Shown: piece by piece, positions 45,011 through 56,490 of the stretch
Numbering within the stretch: the first letter of the stretch is position 1
How the letters are laid out: each line of letters starts with the position of its first letter
Source: Guillardia theta CCMP2712
Lineage: Eukaryota; Cryptophyceae; Pyrenomonadales; Geminigeraceae
Length of the DNA stretch: 64,000 nucleotides
NCBI RefSeq assembly: GCF_000315625.1
Contig: NW_005434655.1
Location: 884,259 to 948,258 of the forward strand
Direction of reading: 5' to 3'
The notes under the pieces: generated by a model
What the model saw: the letters and a program-made list of their open reading frames with translations, nothing else
Told to the model about the DNA's origin: nothing
Databases searched by the model: none
Translations under genes and position numbers: made by a program

Positions 45011-46141
45011 GACCCGTTAGTTCATGCCTTCAAACCCAGCATGTGATTGTTTCCATGCATGTTTGTGCCAAATTATCCGCCACTGAAGGCGAAGAGAAGG
45101 GAGAAATGTTGAAGCTAGCCGTGTTTTGACCACTAAGACTTACAAGATTCAGTTAATTGAGCGCGTGTCGGGCAGCCCATGGCTGATCCAGCCCCTCGAT
45201 CATCGGGTTACCCTCATGCATCCTTCAGTGCATGATCAGCCTTTGATTATCTTGAAGCATCGCAATGCACCGCGACTCTTCTTGCTTTGATGTTCTCCAT
45301 ATTCCTCCTCCTCCTCTACAGCCACCTCTGTGCGAGTCAGCAGCTCAGAACTCGCTTATGTCACCATCTCGCACATGTCGCAGGGTTGTCGCACCCTGCC
45401 AGGCTGTTGTCGCGGGGTGCAAAGGACTTGGGCGCCGGGCCGGCGGCCGCCGCCCGGCCCGGGCCGGGGGGCGGCCCCGGCGTACTGAGGCCCCCCGGCC
45501 CGGCCCCGGCCGGTACGGTCGGATGCGTTGGGCTCCGACTCGGGCAACCGGCGCCGGCGGATGCCGGGCCGGACGCTGCCAGGAGGCTCTCCGAGGGTCA
45601 GGCGGTGACGGAGCACTGGCAAGTTTGTTAGACTTGTACTGTCAGTGTGCCAAAGCAATGCCGTAGACCGGACGGACACTGATCGGCATCATATCGACCA
45701 AGTTAGTTGACGCCCAACAAGACAGTCACAAGTTTTGCTCAAAACCGAGTTTAATGCACTGTGCCACGAACTGACCAGAATTGAGGAGAGCATGAGAGAT
45801 AGACTGTATGCTAGGATGCATAATGTTCAGCGCCGTACTCGGTAGTAACAGGCTCGGCTGCTATCTCGGACTGGCACGGCTGTCATGCGACAAGTTTGTG
45901 AGAGTTTGCTGGACGCCGGCCCGCCCACTGCCGTGCCGCCCGGCACCGCCCAGGCCGCGGGCACGGACTCCGTGCCGCCCGGCCGCCGGGTGTCAGTGTG
46001 CCAGTGTAATAGCCTTGAATTGGCCCTGAGCCTCCGAGGCTCACTGACTCGTATGAAAGTTGTTTTGATTCACCGGACTTCCAAGGCGCCAAGTTTCGAC
46101 AGTTTTCAAGCCTAGGCCCGTTCAAGTTTGCAAAAAATTCA
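45011..46141. repeat. Intergenic GC-rich island
   Basis: Two very GC-rich blocks (about 45420-45600 and 45910-45990, ggccgg/cccggc strings) are linked by ordinary sequence. The phrase tgtcagtgtgcca occurs after each block (45641-45653 and 45990-46002), which suggests two copies of one element. No gene was recognised. Confidence 0.55.
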
Positions 46142-46164
46142 TTACTGTATCATAAACAAAAAAG

Positions 46165-47178
46165 TTACTGCATGATTTGTAGCTGCTCGTAGCATCTTGC
46201 TTTCAATGCCATCAAAAAGACCCCAATTCCTCCACGGGTATACAACTCGTAAGCAGTTTCAATTGTGGTTGGCGCCCGAGTCTTACCATCCGTGTTTTGG
46301 ATAGTAGTCTTGATGACGTCCATGGGATACACTGGGAGCCAACACGCACATCCGCTGAGAGCGCCAGCCAGGAGAGGAGCAAACATGCCAAGACCTTGAA
46401 TTACCTGTTGATTCATCAATTGTGAATAAATGACGAAGTAAATTCCATAGGATGGAGTCTCCCGCAGTATTGTGGGTCCAAGTCCTCGAAACAGAAAGCC
46501 TTTGATTCCATCTGATCCAATGATAATGCGAGCACATTCTAGTTCAGATTTGTAAGTTCCTTTCTCAGCAGCTTGACACATGATTTTGATTCTCTCTATC
46601 GGATTTACAAGAAAAGATGTCACAAAACCTGAAAATAATGCAGCACAGGTGAGTTGTGCCAAAGGAGACAGGCTTGCAAACATAGAAGTCATCTTTTCTG
46701 CGTCCAGCGCAGCACTATTTGCCGAAAATGCGACAGCTTTAATGAATGCCTGGCCAACCATCATGGTAGAAACTCCCCCATAGAATCCACCAAGGCCTTC
46801 TGTTTTCAGTACTTGGATGATGATTTGCTTCATGCCCACTCCCCTTGCCTGATCCTCCTTTCCTTGTCCAAAAGAATACACTTGTGCTTTCGTTTTGAGG
46901 GTATCGAAAGGAAATGCAGCACCTACCCCGACCGCACCTCCTAAGGAACCAGCTACAAGCGCTGCTAAGGCTGGAGGAATGGCCATGCGTATGGTTTGAA
47001 CACACCCTTTCTTTCTTGCTTCCCTATGAATTCTTGGCAATCCTCCAATATGATTTGTTTTCATCGAAATGGATGTCGAAGAAGAGATAGACGAAATGTA
47101 ACCCGGTAAACAGAGGGCTTGAATTGCTTCGGGAAGGAATAAGGCAGACGCCAGAAGGAGCATCAAATTTGCCTTCAT
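46165..47178 (-). CDS. Mitochondrial-carrier-family (SLC25) transporter with N-terminal signal peptide
   Basis: The carrier signatures P-x-[DE]-x2-[KR] occur three times: PFDTLKTK, PIERIKIM and PMDVIKTT, marking the three repeats of a six-helix SLC25 carrier. Ahead of them is MKANLMLLLASALFLPEA, a hydrophobic signal peptide, then a Ser/Lys-rich stretch. Signal plus transit peptide is the bipartite address used for plastids of secondary origin, so a plastid-envelope carrier is suggested. The start at 47178 is preferred. An in-frame ATG at 47250 would add 24 residues. The C-terminus is cut short: after GGIGVF the frame slips in an A5 run (46214-46218). One frame over it continues as a normal third-repeat end (FDGIESKMLRAATNHAVTF) to a stop at 46142-46144. 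Substrate unknown. Confidence 0.8.
   Translation of the reverse strand: MKANLMLLLASALFLPEAIQALCLPGYISSISSSTSISMKTNHIGGLPRIHREARKKGCVQTIRMAIPPALAALVAGSLGGAVGVGAAFPFDTLKTKAQVYSFGQGKEDQARGVGMKQIIIQVLKTEGLGGFYGGVSTMMVGQAFIKAVAFSANSAALDAEKMTSMFASLSPLAQLTCAALFSGFVTSFLVNPIERIKIMCQAAEKGTYKSELECARIIIGSDGIKGFLFRGLGPTILRETPSYGIYFVIYSQLMNQQVIQGLGMFAPLLAGALSGCACWLPVYPMDVIKTTIQNTDGKTRAPTTIETAYELYTRGGIGVFLMALKARCYEQLQIMQ
46214..46218 (-). other. Apparent frameshift near the carrier C-terminus
   Basis: T5 on the minus strand. The present frame ends with an atypical LMALKARCYEQLQIMQ. The alternative frame restores the conserved G-x3-LR-A...AV.F pattern of SLC25 repeat ends. Confidence 0.65.
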
Positions 47179-47253
47179 GGTCCTTCGTTTAGACGACAGC
47201 AATCTACACAAACATTTCAGAGCGACTTCGATATGCTTCACCTTCCCCATCAA

Positions 47254-48269
47254 TATGCGTCACCTCCCCAAATTCCGTACCGCACAGATGTACATTCCAT
47301 TTCAAGATGCGACTTAAGTATTATCAGCCCCTCCGGACATGCATCGCATCAAACAGGTGTAGAGACAGTTTCTCAAATATGTCTTAAACTTCTCAACCAT
47401 CGCTCATCGCAGCTTCGCTTACGCTAAGCTATCCTCCCTTGTGCTTCTATCACTGCTATTTGCGAACGCTTTGCTTGCTTGTACCATTCAAACTCCATTA
47501 CTCTACATCGAGCTTTCTTTCCATCCCCACATCCTTGGTAGAACCTCCCCGATCCCCCACGCTTTCCCCCTCCTATATCCCACCCTACCCCACCCCACGC
47601 CACCCCACCCCCAGTCTCATCCACCCCCATTGCTTCATTCTATGGAAAAGCCACGCACCCACCCTCAGTGGGACACCACCCTTGAATTTTGTCAAGTACC
47701 AGAAATTTTCAGCAGCAATGACTGATAATAAAACATATTAAGTCTACAAAGAAAGATCTTTTGGTACCTCTTGCAGTACTGCTCTGCCATGATGATGAGT
47801 AAAACAGTGTACCACAGACATACAGAATATGGAGGCCTTCCCGCGGCCGCCCCGACGGGCCCGGCCGGGATTGTGATCGAGTCCTCTTGGTGGAGAGTCA
47901 GATCGTTGAGTAAAGTTGTGTTTGCCTGGCATTATTATAGTACCCCCTGTTGTCCCTGGCTTTGACCGTCAAATAACTAGCTACGAAGGGGTAGGGGTAC
48001 AATTCTGAACAGTAAAATACATATAAAAAACGAGGCCCCTGCGCAAGAATTGCTTCACTGATCGCTCACGTTTCAATCGTTTTTCTTGCTTCAATCTCGT
48101 CTTCGATCTCGTCTTCGATCTTGTCTTCGATCTTATCTTCGATCTTGTCTTTGGATCCAGGTCTCTCCAGACATCTCTTCATTTTCCGTAACAAAGATAT
48201 CGTGATACCTCGGCAACTGCTTGCCGCAACAGCATCGCTATCTGCAAGACCCGTGAACAGCAGACGAAA
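47254..48269. promoter_or_regulatory. Divergent intergenic region
   Basis: Between the carrier (minus) and the small plus gene at 48270. It holds C-rich tracts (47540-47620), a small GC block at 47838-47875 (cggccgccccgacggg), and a 12-nt tandem repeat in the 5' leader of the plus gene. No gene was recognised. Confidence 0.4.
48091..48160 (+). repeat. 12-nt tandem repeat (tcttcgatctcg), about 5 copies
   Basis: Imperfect units of cttcgatctt/cgt lie in the likely 5' leader of the gene at 48270. Confidence 0.85.
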
Positions 48270-48623
48270 ATGTTCAAGAGCATGCGAAGGAAATCAGTAG
48301 CATGCCTCAAGTCCGAAGATCCTGAAAATCAAAAGCTTGACGCACCTCCATCAAAGCACTCTTCGATACGCCGCGCTTCAGCCGTTCCAGCTCCCTCAGA
48401 TTTCAATCCAACGAAACCAGAGCCATTGGAGACAAAAGTCGCAGAGGCCTCAAGGAAAAATCGGTACGGCTGCCCATCTAGGCTGAAGCAGCTGATATGC
48501 TTGGCAAAATCTGTAAAATTTATTCGAAGCGAGAGAAAAGTGCGTGATTCTAGCGGCAAAATATTGAACGTGGGAACTGGAGCGCTCGAAGAAAATGAAT
48601 TGACAGACGAGCAGCAGGGATGA
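48270..48623 (+). CDS. Small basic protein, paralogue A of a convergent pair
   Basis: 117 residues from ATG 48270 (MFKSMRRKSVACLKSEDPEN) to a TGA at 48621. The core reads VAEASRKNRYGCPSRLKQL, then ICLAKSVKFIRS. The same core (VEEASRRSKYGCPSRLKQL, then LCLAKSV) is in the minus-strand gene at 49204-49542. Upstream both have an SSIRRAS/TTFRRSS stretch, which looks like a basophilic-kinase site. No known family was recognised. The conserved core is short, basic and amphipathic, perhaps a peptide-binding or membrane motif. Confidence 0.65.
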   Translation: MFKSMRRKSVACLKSEDPENQKLDAPPSKHSSIRRASAVPAPSDFNPTKPEPLETKVAEASRKNRYGCPSRLKQLICLAKSVKFIRSERKVRDSSGKILNVGTGALEENELTDEQQG

Positions 48624-49203
48624 GCTTTTCCAAAGGTCACCAGGAACTATTTCAAATTCGTTTCTCTACGAGGATCGACTATCAGTGCAATTTTGATGGA
48701 TGGCAATGGTCTTGGTGATTGTCAACCTAGGGAAAGAAATTTTGAGGCGGTCACTTAGTGCCTAGGTCTTGTTTGGTTAGTCCAATCAGTCATTCCAGCT
48801 TAACGAATCAAGCAATTACGTTCGTCAAGTCCTAAAACTCAGTAAGACTTAGACTGCCATCTATATATAGTAGCCTGTTTCCCTCTGAGTTCCGCGATTC
48901 AAATCATAGTCCAGGATACAGGAGAATCACACGATCATAGTAGTGAATCTATGGAAATGTGGGTAATTTTGAAGGTGATCTGTGAAATGTAAGCAGAAAT
49001 ATTGACTTCCTCTCATCGTTCCTATCTTGAATTCTTCAAGTCATGCACAATAGAGTTATGCTATCAAATTTGTCAGTCTGCTGACTTAAAAGTCATACAC
49101 AAATGAATGAAAAAATTCCTCAGTCCAATGTTGTGTCAAGAAATCAATATTTATTAAGAAAAGGAACATGATGAAAGATGGGAAATGAATTTTAGAAATC
49201 AAG
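48624..49203. other. Region between convergent paralogues
   Basis: No gene was recognised. ctatatatag at 48861 lies in AT-rich sequence but has no matching start downstream, so it is not called a promoter. Each paralogue's 3' untranslated region should lie here. Confidence 0.4.
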
Positions 49204-49542
49204 CTAGCTCATAATCTCCTCCAAGAAACATGCTTTTGGTGCCTCTGAGACGGTGGCCGAAGCATGAATGTTTTTTTTTGACTTGATGTTCCTCACGGAC
49301 TTAGCCAAGCAGAGCAGCTGTTTGAGTCTTGATGGGCAACCATACTTGCTTCTTCTCGACGCCTCTTCTACTCTTTTTTCCAATTCTGCATGGTGGTTCG
49401 AATTGGTATCATCCTTATGCTGCACCAGCGAAGGTCGACGGCGATCACTTGAGTATACCACCTCTGATTCATTCAAAACCAACTCAGGCAAGGATGATCG
49501 TCTGAAAGTCGTTGAGGGTCTCATATTTGTCGAATGAATCAT
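49204..49542 (-). CDS. Small basic protein, paralogue B of a convergent pair
   Basis: Read from ATG 49542 (MIHSTNMRPSTTFRRSSL) to a stop at 49204-49206. The frame stays open upstream to 49623 without another ATG, so the true start may lie in an upstream exon. The core VEEASRRSKYGCPSRLKQL / LCLAKSVRNIKS matches the gene at 48270-48623. A tatatatata element at 49715 could be its TATA box. Function unknown. Confidence 0.6.
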   Translation of the reverse strand: MIHSTNMRPSTTFRRSSLPELVLNESEVVYSSDRRRPSLVQHKDDTNSNHHAELEKRVEEASRRSKYGCPSRLKQLLCLAKSVRNIKSKKNIHASATVSEAPKACFLEEIMS

Positions 49543-49959
49543 GTGTGCCTGCTTGCAAAATCCGGTTTCTATAACGTGCGAGGTACAGCAAGCCACAGCC
49601 TCCTTATGTAAGGATTGTGACAATGTGCAGGAGTAAATTACCAGGGAACTGCTGACATGTCGGAGGTTGCTTAAAATAGATTTAATACTATATAAGGTTT
49701 TTGTGTTCTTTTAATATATATATACAGACTCACAGTTGGTCACAAGATCATTGCTTCGAAAACTCCGTGCCAGTCAAATCAGAAATTGTGTTATCTACTT
49801 CAAAGTTTCAAAAACTCAAAGCGAGACAATTTCAAAGATAATAAAGCAATTTCAATCTTCAGAATTGCCTGTCAGTGCTGGGGTCACGTTACTATATCAG
49901 ATATCGGAGTCACTTACAGGAAGAAGAGTCGCAAGCAAAAGGGCACACTCGGATCATAG

Positions 49960-50500
49960 GATAATGACGGACGGGGGCCGGCCCGGGCCGGCCCGCGGGG
50001 CGCTGCGGGGGGTTCAAGTTGCCCGGCCCGGCCGGGTCCGCGGCGCGCCGTAAGACACAGTTTTTGCTCAAGACAGATTTTTTGCCAAGTTGTCAAGTTG
50101 TCTGACTGAGTCTGAGCCTCCGTGTTTCGAACGCCGCCGGGTGACTACGGCATGGTCGGCCGTCAGACTCGATTGCCAGTTGACTCCGAGCCAGTGTTCC
50201 GGAACGGTCCGTCACCGGCGGGTGGAAGAGTCACGGGCCGGGTCACAGTGTCACTAACGCCGCGGACTCGGGCCGGGGTTTGGCTCGGAACTTCGGAAAC
50301 TTGGCCGCCGTCAGTCACAGCCCGGCCCGGCCTGAGGCCAAGTTTCCGAAGTTCCGAGCCAAACTCAGAGTCACGCCAAGTTTCCGAAGTTCCCTAAACC
50401 CGGCGTTTGAACCGTTGAACCCTAAACCGTTTGAACCGTTGAACGGACTCCGGGACGGTCCGATCCCGGCGCACTCAGACTGCGAACCGGTCACGGTGGT
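49960..50500. repeat. GC-rich island with long inverted repeat
   Basis: ggcccgggccggcccg-type sequence (49976-50046). Next comes the 28-nt inverted repeat at 50279-50363 and tandem copies of gtttgaaccgttgaac near 50405-50445. No coding content was recognised. Confidence 0.65.
50279..50363. repeat. 28-nt perfect inverted repeat plus a third half-copy
   Basis: Arm 1 is 50279-50306 and arm 2 is 50336-50363, a perfect reverse complement with a 29-nt spacer. A direct partial copy (ccaagtttccgaagttcc) follows at 50376-50393. It would fold into a strong stem. Confidence 0.9.
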
Positions 50501-50986
50501 CCGTTTATGTGGTTTCAATAGTATTGTCATAAACAATACAAAACATAGAACTTGAAATTTGCAGAGTTTATTGCACTGAGTATCATAGTGCGCCAGGGCA
50601 TGCATGCGGCGGTTTCGTGATGTAACCGGCAGGCATTTGTAGTAGGTTTGCCCTTCTTTTTCAGTCAATAAAGGGGATCGTAGTAACCATCTTGCAGGAA
50701 GTTGCCATGGTTGCCTGCGGTAAAGATGGTGGAGAAGATTCAAGCAATAAAGACAAAAGGGAGATGAGGCAGAAGTGAAGGGAATCCAAATGGACCCTCT
50801 GCTGGGCATGACTCAAGGTCAATGTCCCCCTCACAGCAATTAGCAAGATATTTCTGCGCAAGGCATTCGACGAGATCTGGCCCAGAAAATTGGAACAGAT
50901 CCTTGTCGTATCTCGCTTTGGGTTGGTGTACCCGTAACTCAAAACAATTTCCACTCGACGAGTAAGGAACATCAAGATAGGTTGAA
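50501..50986. promoter_or_regulatory. Upstream region of the PIG-A gene
   Basis: No gene was recognised on either strand. It separates the GC-rich island from the PIG-A start at 50987. Confidence 0.4.
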
Positions 50987-53130
50987 ATGGAGAAGGAGGA
51001 TGAACCGCGTTGGAAAACTCCGGAGGTCAATGATGGTAGAATCCTTGTAGCTCGCCGCAACCTTCGGATCCATCAGAGAAATCACAGCTGGGGAAGTGAG
51101 CAATACCTGCAGAAGGCCAGCAGTAACAAAGGATTTGATTTTAGTCAGCTCGACTTGGACCAGCTTGACGATGAAACTGAAGGAGATCAGCCTCGTGATG
51201 CTAAGACAAGCATCGGAGGATCGAGCGAGGAGGAGGAGGAGAGGCCGCCTTCAAGAAGATGGGAGCCTTCTTCTTCGCTGCACTGCATCTGCATGGTCTC
51301 AGACTTCTTCTACCCTGACGCGGGAGGAGTTGAGAACCACATGTACATGCTCAGCCAGTGCCTCCTTCAGCTCGGCCACAAAGTGATAGTTGTGACACGA
51401 GCCAGAGGTAACAGGCAGGGGGTCAGGTGGCTCACCAACGGGCTAAAGGTCTACTATCTGCCTCTCATGCCCATGCCCGACGTCTTCTCCTCTGGACGAG
51501 TGACCTTGCCGACACTGTTCAGCTCGTGGCCCATCTTTCGCTTCATCTGCATACGAGAGCGAGTGACCATCGTCCATGGACACCAGGCGTTCAGCATCAT
51601 CTGCCATGAGAGTTTGATGCATGCAGGAACAATGGGGCTAAAAGTGATCTTCACTGATCATTCTCTCTTCGGCTTCTCTGACCCTTCAGCTATTCACATG
51701 AACAAGGTCCTCAACTTCACTTTATCTTGCATCAACCACGTTATCTGCGTGTCGCACACAAGCAAGGAAAACACAGTTCTGCGAGCTAGCATCGAGCCAT
51801 CGCACGTTTCCGTCATCCCAAATGCGGTAGACACATCAGTGTTCACTCCGAACCCCACGGCGAGGAAGAGCAACTGCATTACCATCGTTTGCATAACACG
51901 GCTGGTCTACCGCAAAGGAGTCGACCTGATGGTGGAGATAATTCCTTCCATCTGCCAGCAGTTCGAGCATGTCAACTTTGTCATCGGTAAGGGTGCTCGT
52001 GTCTGCTCTTTTGGTGAGTGGTGACGGCAGGTGGCGACGGGCCGATGAGGGTGGCGCTAGAACAAATGCGGGAGAACCATCAGCTACAGGACCGGGTAGA
52101 AATGCTGGGACACGTGCGGCACACCGACGTGCGGAATGTGCTTGTGCGAGGACACATTTACCTCAACTGCTCGCTGACTGAAGCATTCTGCATCGCAATC
52201 CTTGAAGCTGCCAGCTGCGGGCTGCTGGTTGTGAGCACGAGAGTGGGAGGAGTGCCAGAAGTAATGCCCTCACACATGATCAAGTATGCTTCACCTGACG
52301 CAAACTCCCTCATCGAGGTAATGCAGCAGATAATCGTGATGCAGATGATGACGATGATGATATGGAGGAGGAGGAGGAGGAGTAGCACGAGGAAAGAATG
52401 CCTTGAAAAAAAAGTTATTTGAGATATGCATTTTTGACATTTCTTGTAGGTACTCAAGGTTGCGATCAGCAAGGTGAAGGGCTACAATCACAAAATTTAA
52501 TCTCACCCACGGCTTTGATAGGATGTGAAGGAGGTTGTGCCATCCGAGTTTCACGCCAAGTGATTGTTGTGATCGCATGAAATTTCTTTCATAACCTTTT
52601 GTCAGCATCAAGAAGATGTATTCGTGGCATGATGTAGCCAAAAGGACTTGTAAAGTCTACGACCGGGTGGTGCAAGACAAGCCGAAGCCATTGCTGGAGA
52701 GGCTCAAGAGGTGCCATTCCCGAGGTGATCTTCGTATTTCGTTCATTTCGTTTCTGGTCACCAACGCCCCCCCCCTTCGCTTTTGTCTCCTTTCCTCTGC
52801 ATTACCTGGCCTCATCTGCTCCTTCAGCACTTCATTGCTTTTGCGTTTGCTTTCACATCCTTGTATCCTTCTCTCTGGCTACCGCAAAGAGATCATTTTC
52901 GGTTCCGTACTCAATGGTATCTCAGGTCCATTTTTCGGCATCTTGATTGCTTTTCTCGTTGCTGTTGATTTCATAGTTTGGCAAATTATGTGAGGTTTAT
53001 AGATGGTTTGCGCCTAACAACTCAATTCGTTTCAAGTTGTTGGATATACCCTGAGGAAGATATTGAGATCGCTGTGGACTACCCCTATCATCACAACGTG
53101 TCGTCCCTTTTCTTGGTTTCGTCTGCCTGA
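50987..53130 (+). CDS. PIGA: PIG-A, catalytic subunit of GPI-GlcNAc transferase
   Basis: Exon 1, 50987-51986, has an acidic N-terminal extension of about 95 residues. Then [19 protein letters not shown], the signature start of PIG-A, with [33 protein letters not shown] and [13 protein letters not shown]. Exon 2, 52031-52317, has [25 protein letters not shown] and VGGVPEV, the GT4 EX7E region. Short exons 52450-52473 and 52522-52559 follow. Exon 5 starts at 52606 ([19 protein letters not shown]). Later exons give a C-terminal membrane helix ([19 protein letters not shown]) and [16 protein letters not shown], stop 53128-53130. The enzyme starts GPI-anchor synthesis at the ER by moving GlcNAc from UDP-GlcNAc to phosphatidylinositol. 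Introns are 38-160 nt. The junction between about 52710 and 52880 is the only one not fixed. Confidence 0.93.
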
Positions 53131-53394
53131 CCAGTTGTTCTTTAGGTTAATAAGCAAAAGCAAAGCACAAAGCCTATCGAGCGCATGTGAAATATTTCTT
53201 CTCCTCTCCCTCCTCCTTCTTCAAAACCATGTTCTGCTCCTCCTTTTTGTCCGTGTTGTCGATACCCTCCTTTGTCTCCTCCACCCTCGTTGCCGTTGTT
53301 GTGATAGTCATGATCATTACCATTACCACCACCGCCACTACCACCAACATCAGGCTCCTTTCTTTGAACACATGAATGCCCAACACGGCCTTCT

Positions 53395-54060
53395 TTGCTT
53401 TCTTGGTTTGATGTTGTTATGACTTGCCTGACAGAAAAGACGCGCCTCGTTCGGAAGCACCTCAAGCTTTACCCCCGTGAGCCCCATCAGCTGTTCTTGC
53501 TTGGGCTGACCTCCAATGGCAGTCAGAGACCTCAGGCTAGGAGAGCACTTGTGGGCATGTTTGAGGAACAAGGTTCAGACAATCCACTTGCAGTCCTTTC
53601 TTTGACTCTCTCGCAGTCAACGGAAGGGATGGAGAGGATCTTCTTCCACCTGTCAGGGCAGGTTGGTCGAGCCAAGAGGTGAAGAAGGTCAACTCAGAGG
53701 AAGCGATCTCGTCCTCGTCGTCAGGTAGTGCATGCTTCATTTGGATCTGTACTCACAGAGATGAAGATGCGGATTTTGACGATGGAGAGGAGGGGACAAG
53801 AGGTGATTCTCGTTTCAACTTCCTGTTGGTTTACCGAATTCTTAGATTTGCTGGACACAAGCCTTGGACGCGACGAGGATGATACCAGGGGAGGTGGGAA
53901 AAAAGTCGGAACCGAATCTGAGCATGAGGGGATGGTGAGAGGTTTTAAGGATGGAGAGACGAAGGAGGGATTAAGAGAAGGAGACGGCATTCAAGCCTCA
54001 CTTCATGAACCGGGCTGGAAGAAGTTTCTCGGGCCCGTTGCAAACAATCGGGAGTACTAA
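53395..54060 (+). CDS. Probable coding exons of an unknown gene
   Basis: An exon of about 230 nt reads TRLVRKHLKLYPREPHQLF and RRALVGMFEEQGSDNPLAV, then LSQSTEGMERIFFHLSGQ before a gttggt donor. Further fragments (DADFDDGEEGTRGDSRFNF; REGDGIQASLHEPGWKKFL) follow to 54060. No start was found and no domain recognised. It is directly downstream of PIG-A on the same strand, so it could be a separate gene or an unusual tail. Confidence 0.35.
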
Positions 54061-54332
54061 AGAATATTTTGAAACGAACATCACTACACTTTTACAGATA
54101 AAAGACACAAGAAAAAAATCAGCTTCATACATCAACCAACTAAACTTGAACGATCGATCCAATGCACAAAAGCCATTACAAGAGGAAGAGTTTCAGCGGA
54201 ACGCAAGGGTGTCAAGGGCGACAGCAAGAACCCAAGCGCAGCTGAGATAGATGAGGGTCCTGCAGACCCTGCCAGTGGTTCGACATGATACACTTCATTC
54301 CCACCTTATGCTACAAGTCTCCCTCCCCTCTC

Positions 54333-56490
54333 TCATGGCCTCGTGCCCTCTGAGCGGTTTCCACCAAGAACGCCTTCCAGCTGCTTCGGGTCTCTTGCGC
54401 TTAACCCGTTGCTAAGCTGGAGAGGAGCTGAACCGGAGTCGTCGAGTCCATAAGCTGCCTGCATGGCCAGGCTCGAAGTCATGACCTCAGCCTGCATCAC
54501 AGCCATGGTCCCTCCACCGCCCGTTCCTGAGAACGCCTCCATCTCCTGGTCATCTTCTCCGACGTCTTCGACCACTTCAACTGGTTCACGGATGGAGGAG
54601 ACGTCTGCGTCCTCTTTTGGCACTACTCCTATCAGTCGCCGATGTAGAGTGATCTCGATTTCCCCCCTATATGGTCCTCGAAGAAGTCCCTGTAACAATG
54701 CCGACGTCAGCAGTTTCATCTCACACTCACCCTGCCTAACTTTCTTCTCATAGCTCTACTGATTTCCTTCAACTTCCGCAGTCTTCAATTCCTTCTCCCT
54801 ACTCGCGATTCTTTTCTACTCAAGAGATCAGAACTAGATAAACTACCCGAACAAAGCCTCTACTTGCTACATTTTTCTCCGCTGTTCCTCCTCCCTCTCC
54901 TCATCTTACCAGCGTGACTGGGGTTCCTGGTTCTCCTGCACATCGTCGCAGCACATGTTCAGGCAGCCAAACAGGGAAGTTATCCACACTCGTGATAACA
55001 TCACCAACTTCCACCCCTCCCACTTGAGCCGGCATTCCAACCAACAGCCCCATCACTACCACCTCCCCCCTGTGCGTGACGTTCAGCCGCAGCCCTATGC
55101 CCACCAGAGAAACAAGCTCAGGCCCTCCTTCATACTGGTTTGCACTTTCTTCTAACTTGCCAGGACGACCAACGATGCGTGTGATGGTTTTCTTAGGAGG
55201 GTCCAACCCCATCTGCTCAGCATCTGCCCTTGATATTCTCACTGGTTGCATGCTCCAAGTGTTCTTGCGCACCCTTCGGACGTATCGCTCAACATCTGTA
55301 GGGTCGGGATCCGGAATTCTTCCACGATCGGTCCAAGTGCCCAGAAACAACGGGAGACCGTCACCGTAATCTACCTCTCTGTCAGCCTCAATAATCTCTC
55401 CTCCCCACGCATCATGCCACGGGCGTCCGTGTATCACACTATCGTAAATTTCCATGGCAGCCAAGTGAGCTTCGTTTCCTGCAACGAAGGCACTTTTGTT
55501 GTCTTTGATCAAACATGCTTGCACTGTCATTTTTGCTTCCTCGTCGACCATGAGACCTCCTATCTTACAACCTTGAATCGTACAACCGTTGACTTCCACT
55601 ACGCTGGCATGGCATGCACTGATTCCGATATATTCAGTATTTTCTACCAGACAATCTTCAATGCAGACTTGTGACAGTTGCCAGCATAAGACACCCCACC
55701 CCGACAGACTGGAGCTATCAGTCAACCCTCCCAGGGTGCATCGTCTCATGTGCGCGTCTGGGCCCGGAAAATGATCAACAATTTTACCACCTCCTCGGTA
55801 ACTGTCATCAAAGACATACTTCCCTCCACAGCACCAGACGGCCTTGCTGAATTCTCCCGTGCACCGTATCTCGCACTCTTCAACTAACCAAGCACCACCT
55901 TCCAAAAAAAGACAAAAATCGTGTACAGTCGGTTCCTGATACCAAATTCTCATCAGTTGTAAAGTCCCCCCGCCTTCTTCAGGCTTCCATGTTTCTATGT
56001 CGACTGGCTGCTGCAGCACCACCTTTCCTTTCAACAAGGGCTTTTCGCTGCCCGCCAGATCTCCTTGCAACAACAATTTCTTGTTGATCTCAATCTCCGG
56101 TCTGAAGTGCTTGGGTTCATTGCCGTGAAATAGTCCCCCTTTGATTAAGTGCTCTCCAATCTGATGTTCACCTTCTCGTAAGGTAATTACCTGAAACAAT
56201 GTCATTTCTTCACTCAAACTCCAACAACTTACATCTGGACTTCCAGCTGCTTGAAATGCTTCATTCAGTGTTGGAAAGTGATCCGGAACCAGAACCCCAA
56301 TGCTTTTCTTCGGATGAAAGGATGCTGAACTTCCAGTACCCTCAAACGAATTCCCCAAAGAATTAACTGGTCCGGTCGAGCCCAAGCTGAAATCATAAAG
56401 GTCGCTCACCACAGCTAAAAGAAGGAAGATGGGAAGATGCCATCCGGAAGGCAGTCTTCGCCTTCTTGCAAACTTATGCTGCATTTGCAT
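54333..56490 (-). CDS. Secreted right-handed beta-helix protein with C-terminal PDZ domain
   Basis: Two exons, 56490-54910 and 54689-54333, phase 0, about 645 residues. The N-terminus has a signal peptide (WHLPIFLLLAVVSDLYDF). Residues about 70-370 form beta-helix coils: VITLREGEHQIGEHLIKG, LLKGKVVLQ, WLVEECEIRC, QVCIEDCLVENTEYIGISA, VVEVNGCTIQGCKIGGLMV, TVQACLIKDNKSAFVAGNE. A PDZ domain spans the intron: VGIGLRLNV, VVVMGLLVGMPAQVGGVEVG, DVITSVDNFPV, then GEIEITLHRRLI. A Ser/Gly-rich acidic tail follows. PDZ after a beta helix suggests a secreted or membrane-associated scaffold. No pectate-lyase catalytic site was identified. The design is related to the plus-strand beta-helix gene at 22937-26365. 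Confidence 0.8.
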
